Counted from the first letter of the stretch, positions 7,850 to 17,621 are shown. The stretch: DNA of 57,026 nucleotides from Pseudomonas violetae (GCF_023072615.1 NZ_JAKNRW010000032.1:1-57026); one strand, 5' to 3'. The notes: a model not told the origin generated them from the letters alone. Numbers and translations are program-made.

Positions 7850-10627
7850 TCAGGTGGTTTGAGTCGCCGCGCGGTTCTGTTGATCTCGCTGGGCGACCCA
7901 GTGCTCGATCAGTTCGCGCAATTGGGAAAGCTCCACTGGTTTGGCCATGTGTCCATCCATGCCTGCCTGGCGGGCTCGCTCTTTGTGTTCGGCGAGGATG
8001 TGCGCCGTCAGGGCAACCACGGGGGTGCGCATGCGCTGATTTCCGACCTCCCAGGCGCGTAATTGCTGGGTGGCGGAAAAGCCGTCCAGAACAGGCATCT
8101 CGCAATCCATCAGCACCAGGTCATATCGCTGGGCCTTCATGGCCTGGAGCGCTTCTTCGCCATTGCTGGCGGTGTCGGGTTGCAAATTGAGTTTGCCCAG
8201 CATTCCGCGAATCACCTTGGTGGAAATGCTGTTGTCCTCGGCTACCAGAATACGGAAATCCCCCGGAACCTTTACCGGCAGGGTCGGGCCGGTTGGCAGT
8301 GGGTAGGGGGTAGCCAGGCCTTTGTTGCGCTGATTCAGCTCGTCGGCAAGGGTGGTCTTGAGCGTATAGCCGGCCACCGGCTTGGCGAGAATGCGCTTGA
8401 TCCCGGAATTACGCGCGATGATTTTGCTGGGTGCGTTACTGATGCCTGTAAGCATGATCAGCAGAATGTCGTGGTTGAGGCTCGGGTCTTCCTTGATCTT
8501 AGCCGCCAGTTGCATACCGGTCATGCCAGGCATGTTCTGGTCAAGGAGCACTACGTCGAAATAGTCCCGCAGGTGCGCCTTGGTGCGCAACAGCGCAAGC
8601 GCTTCCTTGCCGGACGGCACCGCACTGACGTTCAGGCCCCAGGCGGTGCATTGTTGCACCAATACTTTACGGCACGTGTCGTTGTCGTCGACGACCAACA
8701 CCCGCGCACCCTGAAGTGGACCATCGAGATCGGAGGTTGGATGTTCGAGGCGATCGGGGTCCAGCGGCAAAGTCAGCCACAAGGTGCTGCCCTGGCTATT
8801 ACCGCTCTTGATGCCGAACTCTCCCTGCATCAGTCGAATCAGCTGACGTGCGATCACCAATCCCAGGTTGCCCCCGAGGCGGCTGGCCGACAGGAAATGC
8901 TTGCTGTGGAGTTCGGCATGCATCAGCGCGTCGCGCTCCTCGGCATTCATGGGCTCGCCGCTGTCCTGCACGGCAATGCGCAACCGCGGTTTGGTGCTGC
9001 GTTCATCCAGTGCAACGACGATCAGAATTTCACCTTCGTCGGTTTTCTTCAGGGCGTTTTCCAACAGGCTCAGCAGGGTCTGGCGCAGGCGCGTCGGATC
9101 ACCGCTGATAACCCGCGGAACTTGCGGCTGGATAAAACTGATCAGCTCGACGTTCTGCTGCTCCGCCTTGGCGCGGAAGATACTCAGGCAATCTTCGATC
9201 AGCGCGTTCAGATCGAACTGCACATCGTCCAGTTCGATCTGCCCGGATTCGAGTTTGGAGATGTCGAGAATCTCGTTGATCAGTGTGAGCAGTTCGTTGC
9301 CGGCGCTGTGGATCGTCTGCACGTAGTCGCGTTGCTTGACTGAAAGAGGGGTGCCCAGCAGCAATTCAGTCATGCCCAGCACACCGTTCATGGGTGTGCG
9401 GATTTCGTGACTGATCTTGGCGAGGAATTCGGCTTTGGCATTGATCTCGGCATTGCTGGCGGCCAGGTCGCGGCTGATGCTGAAACGGCTTTCAGTGATG
9501 CTGCGCTGGCGCTCGCTCAGGGCAATGCTCATCAGTAGGCCGCTAACGCATATAAACGCCAGCAGAGTGGTAATAAGACCCTGGGGCTCCACCAGTGTCA
9601 GCCCCAGCAGTGCGGGGAGAATGATCAATGTGCCCAGGTTGAACACCACCATTGCAACCACGAAAAAGCGTGCTGGGCGATAACCTTTTTGCAGGTGCCA
9701 GGCCCCGGCGAACAGCATGCTGAGGCCAGCGAGGGCGACCAGACCGTAGGTAATGATGTTCAACGGCAGCGTGTTGACGAACAACAGCAACAGGCCGCAG
9801 GCGATGATGAACAGCATCTCGGCCAGCAGCAGTTTATTCATTGGGTGCGAACCCAGGGGAGCAAAAAAACGGTAGGCAAACATCAGTCCGCAGGGCGCGG
9901 TCAGTAGCAGGGCGAGATACGCACCGGGAGTCTGGATTGCGTGCCAGTCAGGCATCCATGCCCCGGCAAGGTTCAGCAGCAGTGCCAGGCTCAGCATCAG
10001 CAAGGCCTCGCACCCGGCCAGCCAGAGACTGCTGCGTGATCGCGTGTAGGCGTAACGGATAAGGTTGTGCAGGATCAGCATGCCGATGCAACCGAACAGC
10101 AGTCCGTATATCAGTGTCTGGGTCTGGTTGGCGGCGGTGCTGATCGCCGATTGCAGGGTGATGTGCGGCCGCATCTGGTGTTCGGAAGCCAGGCGCAGGT
10201 AGACATCCAGGGGTTTGTCACTTTGTGGCAGCGGCAACAGGATATCGCTGCTGGCCAATGGCCGTTCGTCTTGCGGCTGATCGGGCCCGGCATGGGTCTG
10301 ATCGAGGAGCTTGTCGCCGTCCAGTACGTAGAGATTGATGTGTGCCAGATCCGGGGCGAATACCTTCAGCACCTGCTCGTGTTTGCCGGGAGCAAGCCTG
10401 AAGCGCAGCCAGAGCGCGCCATCGGGCTCGGCAGCAGTCAGGCGTTCAAGTTCGATGGGGCTGAATTGATTGATATAGCGTGTGGAACGGATATCGCTCA
10501 GTTGCAGGTTGCCCTGATCGTCGAGTAATACCGCCCAGCCACTGCCTTGCGCGGCCTGGACCGGGAGCATGCAGAGCAATGTCAGCAGAGTGACGGTGAG
10601 ACTTACGGCAATCCTGAGCCAGCGCAC
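7850..10627 (-). CDS. retS: Hybrid sensor kinase RetS
   Basis: RetS restrains the GacS-GacA-Rsm pathway by contacting GacS, and so controls the switch between motile/acute and biofilm/T6SS programmes. 925 aa, starting at GTG 10627 with AAGGG upstream. Domains in order: signal segment (1-26); 7TMR-DISMED2 periplasmic sugar-binding-like domain (about 30-155); 7TM DISM region (about 170-370); HisKA with H407 (AKISHEIRTPMNG); HATPase (about 505-625); two receivers with D696 and D841. The ATPase G1 box reads DSGEP rather than DxGxG, a degenerate form. It lies downstream of purH-purD, as in P. aeruginosa, which supports the name. Confidence 0.93.
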   Translation of the reverse strand: MRWLRIAVSLTVTLLTLLCMLPVQAAQGSGWAVLLDDQGNLQLSDIRSTRYINQFSPIELERLTAAEPDGALWLRFRLAPGKHEQVLKVFAPDLAHINLYVLDGDKLLDQTHAGPDQPQDERPLASSDILLPLPQSDKPLDVYLRLASEHQMRPHITLQSAISTAANQTQTLIYGLLFGCIGMLILHNLIRYAYTRSRSSLWLAGCEALLMLSLALLLNLAGAWMPDWHAIQTPGAYLALLLTAPCGLMFAYRFFAPLGSHPMNKLLLAEMLFIIACGLLLLFVNTLPLNIITYGLVALAGLSMLFAGAWHLQKGYRPARFFVVAMVVFNLGTLIILPALLGLTLVEPQGLITTLLAFICVSGLLMSIALSERQRSITESRFSISRDLAASNAEINAKAEFLAKISHEIRTPMNGVLGMTELLLGTPLSVKQRDYVQTIHSAGNELLTLINEILDISKLESGQIELDDVQFDLNALIEDCLSIFRAKAEQQNVELISFIQPQVPRVISGDPTRLRQTLLSLLENALKKTDEGEILIVVALDERSTKPRLRIAVQDSGEPMNAEERDALMHAELHSKHFLSASRLGGNLGLVIARQLIRLMQGEFGIKSGNSQGSTLWLTLPLDPDRLEHPTSDLDGPLQGARVLVVDDNDTCRKVLVQQCTAWGLNVSAVPSGKEALALLRTKAHLRDYFDVVLLDQNMPGMTGMQLAAKIKEDPSLNHDILLIMLTGISNAPSKIIARNSGIKRILAKPVAGYTLKTTLADELNQRNKGLATPYPLPTGPTLPVKVPGDFRILVAEDNSISTKVIRGMLGKLNLQPDTASNGEEALQAMKAQRYDLVLMDCEMPVLDGFSATQQLRAWEVGNQRMRTPVVALTAHILAEHKERARQAGMDGHMAKPVELSQLRELIEHWVAQRDQQNRAATQTT

Positions 10628-10687
10628 GGCGAAATCCCTTCGTAGGTTGATGCCAGAATATAACTATGCGCGGCGCCGGAATAGTCC

Positions 10688-10710
10688 GGCAAGGGCTTGA
10701 CGCCCTTGCC
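10688..10710 (-). terminator. 9-bp hairpin between purD and retS
   Basis: GGCAAGGGC and GCCCTTGCC are perfect arms around a 5-nt loop, just after the purD stop and 60 nt before retS. No clear T-run follows, so it may attenuate read-through from purD into retS rather than stop it. Confidence 0.45.
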
Positions 10711-10726
10711 CGACCGAATGGATCGA

Positions 10727-12022
10727 CTATTCCTGATTTTCGCCACGCTCGCGGGCAATGGCGCGGTAGCCGATGTCCTTGCGATAGAAACATCCTTCCC
10801 AGTCGACCTTGGCTGCGAGTTGGTAAGCCTGCTGTTGGGCGGCATCTACGCTGGCGCCCATGGCGGTCGCACAGAGTACCCGACCACCGGCGGTTACCAC
10901 TTGTCCGTCCTTGAGCACGGTGCCAGCGTGGAAGACTTTGCCTTCCAGGGCGGCGGCGGCGTCCAGGCCATTAATGGCAACGCCTTTGGCGTAATCACCA
11001 GGATAACCACCCGCTGCCAGCACGATGCCGACGCTCGGACGTGGATCCCACTGTGCTTCGACCTTGTCCAGCGCTTGTGCCAGGGCGGCTTCGACCAGCA
11101 ACACCAGGCTCGACTGTAAGCGCAGCATGACCGGTTGGGTCTCAGGGTCGCCGAAACGGCAGTTGAATTCGATAACTTTTGGGTTGCCCGCTTTGTCTAT
11201 CATCAGTCCGGCGTACAGGAAGCCAGTGTAGACGTTGCCTTCATCGGCCATGCCGCGCACGGTCGGCCAGATCACCAGGTCCATGACGCGCTGGTGTACT
11301 TCGCTGGTCACTACCGGGGCGGGGGAGTAGGCACCCATGCCGCCGGTGTTCGGACCGGTATCGCCATCGCCGACGCGTTTGTGATCCTGGCTGGTGGCCA
11401 TCGGCAATACGTTCTTTCCGTCGACCATGACGATGAAGCTGGCTTCTTCTCCATCCAGAAATTCTTCGATGACCACACGGGACCCGGCGTCACCGAAGGC
11501 ATTGCCTGCGAGCATGTCGCGTACGGCTTCCTCGGCTTCGGCCAGTGTCATGGCGACGATCACACCTTTACCGGCAGCCAGGCCGTCGGCCTTGATGACG
11601 ATCGGCGCACCTTTTTCACGCAGATAAGCCAGGGCAGGCTCGATCTCGGTGAAGTTCTGATAGTCGGCGGTAGGGATTTTGTGGCGCGCCAGGAAGTCTT
11701 TGGTGAACGCCTTGGAGCCTTCCAACTGGGCTGCGCCAGCGGTCGGACCGAAGCAATCGAGGCCGCGGGCGCGGAAGAGATCGACCACACCGGCAACCAG
11801 CGGTACTTCCGGGCCGACGATCGTCAGAGAGACATTCTTCTCGGCGAAGTCGGCAAGCTGCTCAAGGGCCAGCACATCGATCGCAACGTTTTCGCATTTG
11901 GCTTCAATGGCGGTGCCGGCGTTGCCAGGAGCAACAAAAACCTTCTGCACACGCGGATCCTGAGCCACTTTCCAGGCCAGGGCGTGTTCACGGCCACCGC
12001 TGCCAATGATCAAAACATTCAT
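10727..12022 (-). CDS. purD: Phosphoribosylamine-glycine ligase (GAR synthetase)
   Basis: Second step of purine synthesis: 5-phosphoribosylamine + glycine + ATP gives GAR. I take ATG 12022 (MNVLIIGSGGREHALAWK), which gives 431 aa as usual; the upstream extension to 12109 has no family match. ATP-grasp motifs are visible: IKADGLAAGKGVIVA near residue 145-155, VVIEEFLDGEEASF, and VIEFNCRFGDPETQ near 285. It is downstream of purH with a 189-nt gap containing a large palindromic element. Confidence 0.96.
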   Translation of the reverse strand: MNVLIIGSGGREHALAWKVAQDPRVQKVFVAPGNAGTAIEAKCENVAIDVLALEQLADFAEKNVSLTIVGPEVPLVAGVVDLFRARGLDCFGPTAGAAQLEGSKAFTKDFLARHKIPTADYQNFTEIEPALAYLREKGAPIVIKADGLAAGKGVIVAMTLAEAEEAVRDMLAGNAFGDAGSRVVIEEFLDGEEASFIVMVDGKNVLPMATSQDHKRVGDGDTGPNTGGMGAYSPAPVVTSEVHQRVMDLVIWPTVRGMADEGNVYTGFLYAGLMIDKAGNPKVIEFNCRFGDPETQPVMLRLQSSLVLLVEAALAQALDKVEAQWDPRPSVGIVLAAGGYPGDYAKGVAINGLDAAAALEGKVFHAGTVLKDGQVVTAGGRVLCATAMGASVDAAQQQAYQLAAKVDWEGCFYRKDIGYRAIARERGENQE

Positions 12023-12087
12023 TTCAAAAACCTCGGATGAAGCTAATTCTGTTTTAGAACCTAAAGCGCTTCGCGCTGCAGGAGGTC

Positions 12088-12199
12088 GCAATGAAGCCGG
12101 TAGATGCAAGGCGGAGGCTACCTTGATAAGCGGAGTTGCCTTTTGGCAATGAGCATCATCAAGGTAGCCTCCAACGCAGCAGATGCCGGTTTCAGTGCG
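12088..12199. repeat. 112-nt imperfect palindrome between purH and purD
   Basis: Arms of about 40 nt (12088-12127 and 12158-12199) are imperfect reverse complements. Their inner 15 bp are perfect (GGAGGCTACCTTGAT at 12113-12127 against 12158-12172). The centre holds a second small hairpin, TTGCC-TTTT-GGCAA (12136-12149). It fills most of the purH-purD gap. It could be a MITE-like miniature element or a structured RNA in the operon transcript. It differs from the REP sequences elsewhere in the window. Confidence 0.8.
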
Positions 12200-12211
12200 G
12201 CCGTTGTCTGG

Positions 12212-13819
12212 TTAGTGACGGAAGTGGCGCATGCCGGTGAACACCATGGCGATGCCGGCTTCATCAGCCGCTGCAATCACTTCTGCATCACGCATCGAAC
12301 CGCCTGGCTGGATCACTGCCGTGACACCGGCCTTGGCTGCATTGTCCAGGCCGTCGCGGAACGGGAAGAAAGCGTCCGATGCCATCACCGAACCCTGCAC
12401 CTGCAAACCGGCATGTTCGGCTTTGATTGCGGCGATGCGGGCCGAGTTCACACGGCTCATCTGGCCTGCGCCGACGCCGATGGTCTGGCGGTTCTTGGCG
12501 TAGACAATGGCGTTGGATTTAACGTATTTGGCGACTTTCCAGGCGAAGATCAGGTCGTTGATTTCCTGTTCGGTCGGAGCGCGCTTGGTCACGACTTTCA
12601 GGTCTTCGCTGCCGATCATGCCGATGTCACGGCTCTGCACCAGCAGCCCGCCATTGACGCGCTTGTAGTCCCACGCAGCAGCGCGATCTGTCGACCACTC
12701 GCCACAGGCCAGCAGGCGCACGTTGGCTTTGGCTGCGACGATGGCGCGAGCTTCTTCACTCACGGACGGCGCGATGATCACTTCGACGAACTGACGCTCG
12801 ACAATGGCCTTAGCCGTTTCAGCATCCAGTTCGCGGTTGAAGGCAATGATGCCGCCGAACGCAGATTCTGTATCAGTTGCATAGGCCAGCTCGTAGGCCT
12901 GACGGATGCCACCTTCGGCGTCCGGGCTCACGGCCACGCCGCATGGGTTGGCGTGCTTGACGATCACGCAGGCTGGCTTGACGAAGCTCTTCACACATTC
13001 CAGCGCGGCGTCCGTGTCAGCCACGTTGTTGTAAGACAGTTCCTTACCTTGCAGTTGGGTCGCGGTGGCGATGCCAACTTCGGCAGGCTTGGCTTCCACG
13101 TAAAACGCCGCGCTCTGGTGCGGGTTCTCGCCGTAGCGCATTTCCTGAGCCTTGATGAACTGGCTGTTGAACGTGCGCGGGAACTCGCTGCGATCTTCAG
13201 TGCCGAGCGTATCGGCAGCCTGGTTCACGGTGCCCATATAGTTGGCGATCATACCGTCATAGGCTGCGGTGTGTTCAAAGGCCTTGAGCATCAGGTCGAA
13301 ACGCTGGGCGTAGGTCAGGCCGCCGGCCTTGAGACCTTCGAGCACGCTGGCGTAGTCGCCTGCATTCACCACGATAGCTACGTCTTTGTGGTTTTTTGCT
13401 GCTGAACGGACCATGGTCGGGCCGCCGATGTCGATGTTTTCGATCGCGGTCGGCAGGTCGCAGCCTGGCTTGTTGATGGTGGCTTCGAACGGGTACAGGT
13501 TGACGGCCACCAGGTCGATCGGCTTGATGCCGTGCTCGCTCATGATAGCGTCATCGATGCCGCGACGGCCGAGGATTCCGCCGTGGATTTTCGGGTGCAG
13601 AGTTTTCACCCGACCGTCCATCATTTCCGCGAAACCGGTGTAATCCGCGACTTCCACTGCGGCAACGCCATTGTCGCGCAGCAGCTTGAACGTTCCGCCA
13701 GTGGAGAGGATCTCGACACCCAGGGCTTCAAGTTCCTTGGCGAATTCGAGGATCCCGGTCTTGTCGGAAACGCTGATCAAGGCGCGGCGGATCGGCAGGC
13801 GGGTAGTCTGGTCGGTCAT
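12212..13819 (-). CDS. purH: Bifunctional AICAR transformylase/IMP cyclohydrolase
   Basis: Last two steps of IMP synthesis. I take ATG 13819 (MTDQTTRLPIRRALISVSDK), 535 aa, close to the 529 aa of E. coli PurH, with GGAAA upstream. The N-terminal IMP cyclohydrolase (MGS-like) domain shows the ISVSDKTGI loop and STGGTFKLLRD. The C-terminal transformylase half has the KHANPCGVA motif with the catalytic Lys-His, then LRYGENPHQ-type MRYGENPHQSAAF. It follows fis by 81 nt and precedes purD on the same strand. Confidence 0.97.
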   Translation of the reverse strand: MTDQTTRLPIRRALISVSDKTGILEFAKELEALGVEILSTGGTFKLLRDNGVAAVEVADYTGFAEMMDGRVKTLHPKIHGGILGRRGIDDAIMSEHGIKPIDLVAVNLYPFEATINKPGCDLPTAIENIDIGGPTMVRSAAKNHKDVAIVVNAGDYASVLEGLKAGGLTYAQRFDLMLKAFEHTAAYDGMIANYMGTVNQAADTLGTEDRSEFPRTFNSQFIKAQEMRYGENPHQSAAFYVEAKPAEVGIATATQLQGKELSYNNVADTDAALECVKSFVKPACVIVKHANPCGVAVSPDAEGGIRQAYELAYATDTESAFGGIIAFNRELDAETAKAIVERQFVEVIIAPSVSEEARAIVAAKANVRLLACGEWSTDRAAAWDYKRVNGGLLVQSRDIGMIGSEDLKVVTKRAPTEQEINDLIFAWKVAKYVKSNAIVYAKNRQTIGVGAGQMSRVNSARIAAIKAEHAGLQVQGSVMASDAFFPFRDGLDNAAKAGVTAVIQPGGSMRDAEVIAAADEAGIAMVFTGMRHFRH

Positions 13820-13900
13820 TTCAATTTCCATCAAAAGCAAAGGAGTCAGCAAAAAAGGCGACCGTTTTTACGCAGGCGCCTTTCTGGTTTGATTGAATGC

Positions 13901-14221
13901 TTACAGCAAATCGTACTGCTTGAGTTTCTTGCGTAGCGTGCCCCGGTTCAGTCCGAGCAGCTCGCTGGCCTTGGTCTGGTTGCCCTTGACGTAGTTCATC
14001 ACGCACTCGAGCAGGGGAGCCTCGACTTCGGAGAGCACCAGGTTGTACACATCCGTGACGGCAGCGCCCTCAAGGTGGGCGAAATAATTGTGCAGCGCCT
14101 TCTCGACACTCCCGCGAAGGGTCTGGCCTTCTTCGCTAGGCGTATTGAGGTGCTGTTTCAAATTCACGTTGTCGCTCACGGGTGTCGTTCCACTCACTAA
14201 AGTCTCGGTCATCATCGTCAT
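13901..14221 (-). CDS. fis: DNA-binding protein Fis
   Basis: Nucleoid-associated DNA-bending homodimer that activates rRNA and many growth-phase genes. It is 106 aa from ATG 14221, which overlaps the dusB stop (ATGA). The C-terminal 45 residues are the Fis HTH: LLECVMNYVKGNQTKASELLG then LNRGTLRKKLKQYDLL. The N-terminal part up to about residue 30 (LVSGTTPVSDNVN) is longer than a bare HTH and typical of pseudomonads. The dusB-fis order is widely conserved in gamma-proteobacteria and implies co-transcription from upstream of dusB. Confidence 0.97.
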   Translation of the reverse strand: MTMMTETLVSGTTPVSDNVNLKQHLNTPSEEGQTLRGSVEKALHNYFAHLEGAAVTDVYNLVLSEVEAPLLECVMNYVKGNQTKASELLGLNRGTLRKKLKQYDLL

Positions 14222-15228
14222 GCGGCCACCCCTTCTCCGTCCCCTGTCAGGCTCTTGTAACGTTCGGCGAAGAAGCCCTGAACGTTGGCGCATTGTGCTT
14301 CCGTATCTTCCAAACGATTGAAGTGGGCGCGAAATTCCCTGGCGCCCGGCAAGGTTGCGAGATACCAGCCCACATGCTTGCGAGCAATGCGCACACCCAT
14401 GACGTCTCCATAGAAAACGTGCAGCGCGGCCAAATGCTCTAGCAGTATGCGTTCCACCTCGATCAGTTCCAGCGCCGGAAGTTTTTCACCGGTGCGCAGG
14501 TAATGCTCGATCTCGCGAAAAATCCATGGCCGCCCTTGGGCAGCTCGCCCTACTAGCAGGCCATCGGCACCGGTGGCATCGAGCACATACCGGGCCTTTT
14601 CCGGCGAATCGATATCGCCGTTGGCAAACACCGGGATCGACACCGCCTGCTTGATCGCGGCGATGGTGTCGTACTCGGCTTCACCGGTGTACAGATCTGC
14701 ACGGGTGCGGCCATGGACCGCCAACGCCGTGATTCCTGCCTGTTCGGCGATCTTCGCCACCGTCAGGCCGTTCTTGTTGTCCCGGTCCCAGCCGGTCCGG
14801 ATCTTCAGGGTAACCGGCACATCGACTGCGGCCACGACGGCCTGCAGGATCTCGGTTACCAATGCTTCATCCTTCAACAGTGCGGAGCCGGCGGCCTTAT
14901 TACAGACCTTCTTGGCCGGGCAGCCCATGTTGATGTCAATAATCTGTGCGCCTAGTTCGACGTTGGCCCGTGCAGCATCGGCCAGCATCTGCGCATCGCC
15001 ACCGGCGATCTGCACCGAGCGGGGCTCGGGATCACCTTCGTGGATCATGCGCATGCGTGACTTGCGGGTGTTCCACAAGCTCATGTCGCTGGTGACCATT
15101 TCCGAAACTACCAGCCCGGCGCCCAGTCGCTTGCACAGCTGACGAAAGGGTTGGTCGGTGACGCCCGCCATGGGGGCGAGAATCAAGCCGTTGTGCAATG
15201 TATATGGACCGATGCGTACCGCCGACAT
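14218..15228 (-). CDS. dusB: tRNA-dihydrouridine synthase B
   Basis: FMN- and NADPH-dependent reduction of a tRNA uridine (U17 in E. coli DusB). At 336 aa it is a TIM-barrel. The start MSAVRIGPYTLHNGLILAPMAGVTDQPFR carries the FMN-binding APMAGVTD loop. DINMGCPAKKVCNKAAGSAL, near residue 100-115, contains the catalytic Cys. VHGRTR and FANGDIDSP follow at the phosphate-binding side. It overlaps fis by 4 nt. The 184-nt gap to the DUF3426 gene should hold its promoter. Confidence 0.96.
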   Translation of the reverse strand: MSAVRIGPYTLHNGLILAPMAGVTDQPFRQLCKRLGAGLVVSEMVTSDMSLWNTRKSRMRMIHEGDPEPRSVQIAGGDAQMLADAARANVELGAQIIDINMGCPAKKVCNKAAGSALLKDEALVTEILQAVVAAVDVPVTLKIRTGWDRDNKNGLTVAKIAEQAGITALAVHGRTRADLYTGEAEYDTIAAIKQAVSIPVFANGDIDSPEKARYVLDATGADGLLVGRAAQGRPWIFREIEHYLRTGEKLPALELIEVERILLEHLAALHVFYGDVMGVRIARKHVGWYLATLPGAREFRAHFNRLEDTEAQCANVQGFFAERYKSLTGDGEGVAA

Positions 15229-15412
15229 AGGACTTCCCTGTTGTGGGGCCGGATCATGAGAGTTCGAAAAAGGGTTGGCATGATACCCGCTCTCGATGAC
15301 TGGATAAAGGCTGAATTGAACAAAATCTGAGCAGTTATTCTGTTATCGCCAGCGGTTTGGTACAGACACGCACAGTCAGGAATCCGTGGTCAATCGCGGA
15401 TCAGTGGCCGTT

Positions 15413-16633
15413 TCACTCGGGCGAATGAAAACTCAGGCTGTAGTTCACCGCTTTTGAGCCTGGATCGAGGATATCCAGTGCGATGTGGATAGGCGTTTGC
15501 GGGGGCATTTCCGCCATGCCTTCGAGATCGCCGTTGAGGTACTCGCCGGGTTTGAATCGACGGCTGGCGATCAAGTGACCGTTGAGGTCGGCAAAGCGCA
15601 GTTCCAGGAGGGGGAATGGCTGGGAGAACGCCGCACGATTGTAGATGATCGCATCGACTACCAAGGCGCCGCTGAAGTCCGGGTGGCTGCGCACTACCAG
15701 ATTGCTGCTCTTGATTTTCGCGATGTCGACCTTGGACGGTACGGTGCAACCGATCTGAGGGCACAGCTGCTGGAACCAGGGGCGGTACTGGTCCTGGCGC
15801 GCGAGTTCTTCGAAGTGATACGCAACGTATTGGCCGCCCAGCGCGAGTGCGGCTAGGACAACCAGCAGCATCCAGATGAAGCGGCGGCCCCAGGGCGAGC
15901 GGCGTTTTTGCCAGTCCAGTTGCAGCGGGTCGTCGGTGAGGTCCTGCAGCACTTCGGCGCGCACTGCCGGTTCGCTGCGTTTTTTGCGCAACGGCTCGAT
16001 CGAAGGCAGATCCTCATCCAGGTCATCTACCGCCGACAGGGACAGGCGTTCCCTCGTGGGTTCTGGCTCCAACAGCAGTTCCTGGCGAACCAGGGGAGGG
16101 CGCGGCTCATCGTCGAGCTCGACCAGCTCCAGTGTCAGCGAGGGTTCGGTACGGGCCGGTTTGAGCGGGGTGAATTGCGTAGCGGCAGCTTCGTCGCCCT
16201 GGCTGGCCTGTGCACGGTCCGCAGCCGACTCGCTGAACAAGCTGTCGGACCAGGGTGCTTCCTCATGATCGGCGTTGTCGCGTCGCGCACTCAATGAGTC
16301 TTCACGGTGCCGGCCGAATTCGGTGGTCGGCTGGATTTCCCGCTGTTCGAGTCGCGCGAGTTCTTCGTCCAGGTCCATGCTGTCCAGGTCCAGTTCGGCA
16401 GCCGTCCATTGTTTCAAGCTGATGGCCCGTTGCTCCGGCGGCTCGACGATGACTGGGGATGTGGAGGCAACAGGCTCCTTGCCGGCGTGTTGCTCCAGTA
16501 GCTGCTTGGCGGCATTAAAAACCTGCAGGCACGAGCCGCAACGAACCACTCCGCGGGCCACGCTCAACTGGGCGTGGCTGACGCGGAAGCTCTTTTGGCA
16601 ATGCGGGCATTGAGTGACGAAGCTATCGGTCAT
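15413..16633 (-). CDS. DUF3426 zinc-ribbon membrane protein
   Basis: 406 aa. The N-terminal MJ0042-type zinc ribbon has C9-x2-C12 and C32-x2-C35 (CPHC and RCGSC). A long acidic, low-complexity linker (about 45-240) is followed by one membrane segment (about 248-268, FIWMLLVVLAALALG) and a C-terminal DUF3426 domain (about 275-400) with NRAAFSQPFPLLELRF, an FxxA-like beta-sandwich. Topology would put the zinc ribbon in the cytoplasm and DUF3426 in the periplasm. It follows prmA by 30 nt, as in P. aeruginosa (PA4851 position). Molecular role unknown. Confidence 0.88.
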   Translation of the reverse strand: MTDSFVTQCPHCQKSFRVSHAQLSVARGVVRCGSCLQVFNAAKQLLEQHAGKEPVASTSPVIVEPPEQRAISLKQWTAAELDLDSMDLDEELARLEQREIQPTTEFGRHREDSLSARRDNADHEEAPWSDSLFSESAADRAQASQGDEAAATQFTPLKPARTEPSLTLELVELDDEPRPPLVRQELLLEPEPTRERLSLSAVDDLDEDLPSIEPLRKKRSEPAVRAEVLQDLTDDPLQLDWQKRRSPWGRRFIWMLLVVLAALALGGQYVAYHFEELARQDQYRPWFQQLCPQIGCTVPSKVDIAKIKSSNLVVRSHPDFSGALVVDAIIYNRAAFSQPFPLLELRFADLNGHLIASRRFKPGEYLNGDLEGMAEMPPQTPIHIALDILDPGSKAVNYSLSFHSPE

Positions 16634-16663
16634 GCGGCGATCCGGTGAATGCAGGCGTCCATT

Positions 16664-17542
16664 CTAGCGCCGACGGCCAGTGATGCGCACCCAGCCATCG
16701 CGATTGGCGATCGGGTCCAGGTCGAAGTCCTGGGCGTAGGCCTTGGCGACTTCTTCGCCTTGCTCGGCGAGGATGCCCGACAGCGCCAGGCGACCACCTG
16801 GTTTGACCAGGCTGGACAATTGCGGCGCCAGAGAAACCAGCGGGCCGGCAAGAATGTTGGCCACCAGCACGTCGGCCTGAACCTGGGGCAGATCTTGCGG
16901 CAGATACAACGGAAAGAGTGCTTCGGCAATGTTGTTGCGCCCGGCGTTGTCGCGGGAGGCTTCCAGCGCCTGCACGTCGATGTCAGTGCCTACCGCTTCT
17001 CTGGCACCCAGCAACAGCGCGGCAATCGCCAGGATGCCCGAGCCGCAACCAAAGTCGAGCACGTTGCAATCCTTCAGGTCCTGACCGTCGAGCCATTCCA
17101 GGCATAGCGCGGTGGTCGGGTGTGTGCCGGTGCCAAACGCCAGGCCCGGATCCAGCAGCAGGTTCACCGCGTCAGGCTCGGGTGCGGTGTGCCAGCTAGG
17201 GACAATCCACAGGCGCTGGCCAAAACGCATCGGCTGGAATCCGTCCATCCAGCTGCGTTCCCAATCCTGGTCTTCGATGACTTCGCTGTGATGCTCGGGC
17301 AGCGGGCTGCCGGTCAGCAACTCAAGATGAGCCAACACGCTGGCCGCTTCAGTGCCGCCTTCGAACAGGGCCAGCAGGTGCGTGTGCGACCACAATGGCG
17401 TGGTATTGAGTTCCGGTTCGAAGATCGGCTGATCTTCAGCGTCCATGAAGGTCACCGACACGGCGCCCACTTCAAGGAAAGCCTCTTCGTAGGTTTCGGC
17501 TTGTTCTGGGCTGATGGCGAGACGGACTTGCAGCCAAGGCAT
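16664..17542 (-). CDS. prmA: Ribosomal protein L11 methyltransferase
   Basis: SAM-dependent trimethylation of ribosomal protein L11. 292 aa from ATG 17542 (MPWLQVRLAISPEQAE), preceded by AGGTG at 6 nt; the in-frame GTG at 17551 overlaps that ribosome site, so it is less likely. The SAM pocket is VLDFGCGSGILAIAALLLGA near residue 160-180, preceded by DPGLAFGTGTHPTT, the PrmA signature. NILAGPLVSLAP follows as the NPPY-equivalent loop. It forms a pair with the DUF3426 gene. Confidence 0.96.
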   Translation of the reverse strand: MPWLQVRLAISPEQAETYEEAFLEVGAVSVTFMDAEDQPIFEPELNTTPLWSHTHLLALFEGGTEAASVLAHLELLTGSPLPEHHSEVIEDQDWERSWMDGFQPMRFGQRLWIVPSWHTAPEPDAVNLLLDPGLAFGTGTHPTTALCLEWLDGQDLKDCNVLDFGCGSGILAIAALLLGAREAVGTDIDVQALEASRDNAGRNNIAEALFPLYLPQDLPQVQADVLVANILAGPLVSLAPQLSSLVKPGGRLALSGILAEQGEEVAKAYAQDFDLDPIANRDGWVRITGRRR

Positions 17543-17621
17543 GGCGGGCACCTATGAAAAATATTGATTGCAGCCTAGCGGTCTGCGAGAAGCGCGCAAG
17601 TTTACGCGAGCGCGCAGTGTT

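Noticed and set aside
7228..9343. Long plus-strand ORFs across marC and retS
   Set aside because: They are shadows of the minus-strand genes, with His/Gln-rich, non-protein-like composition.
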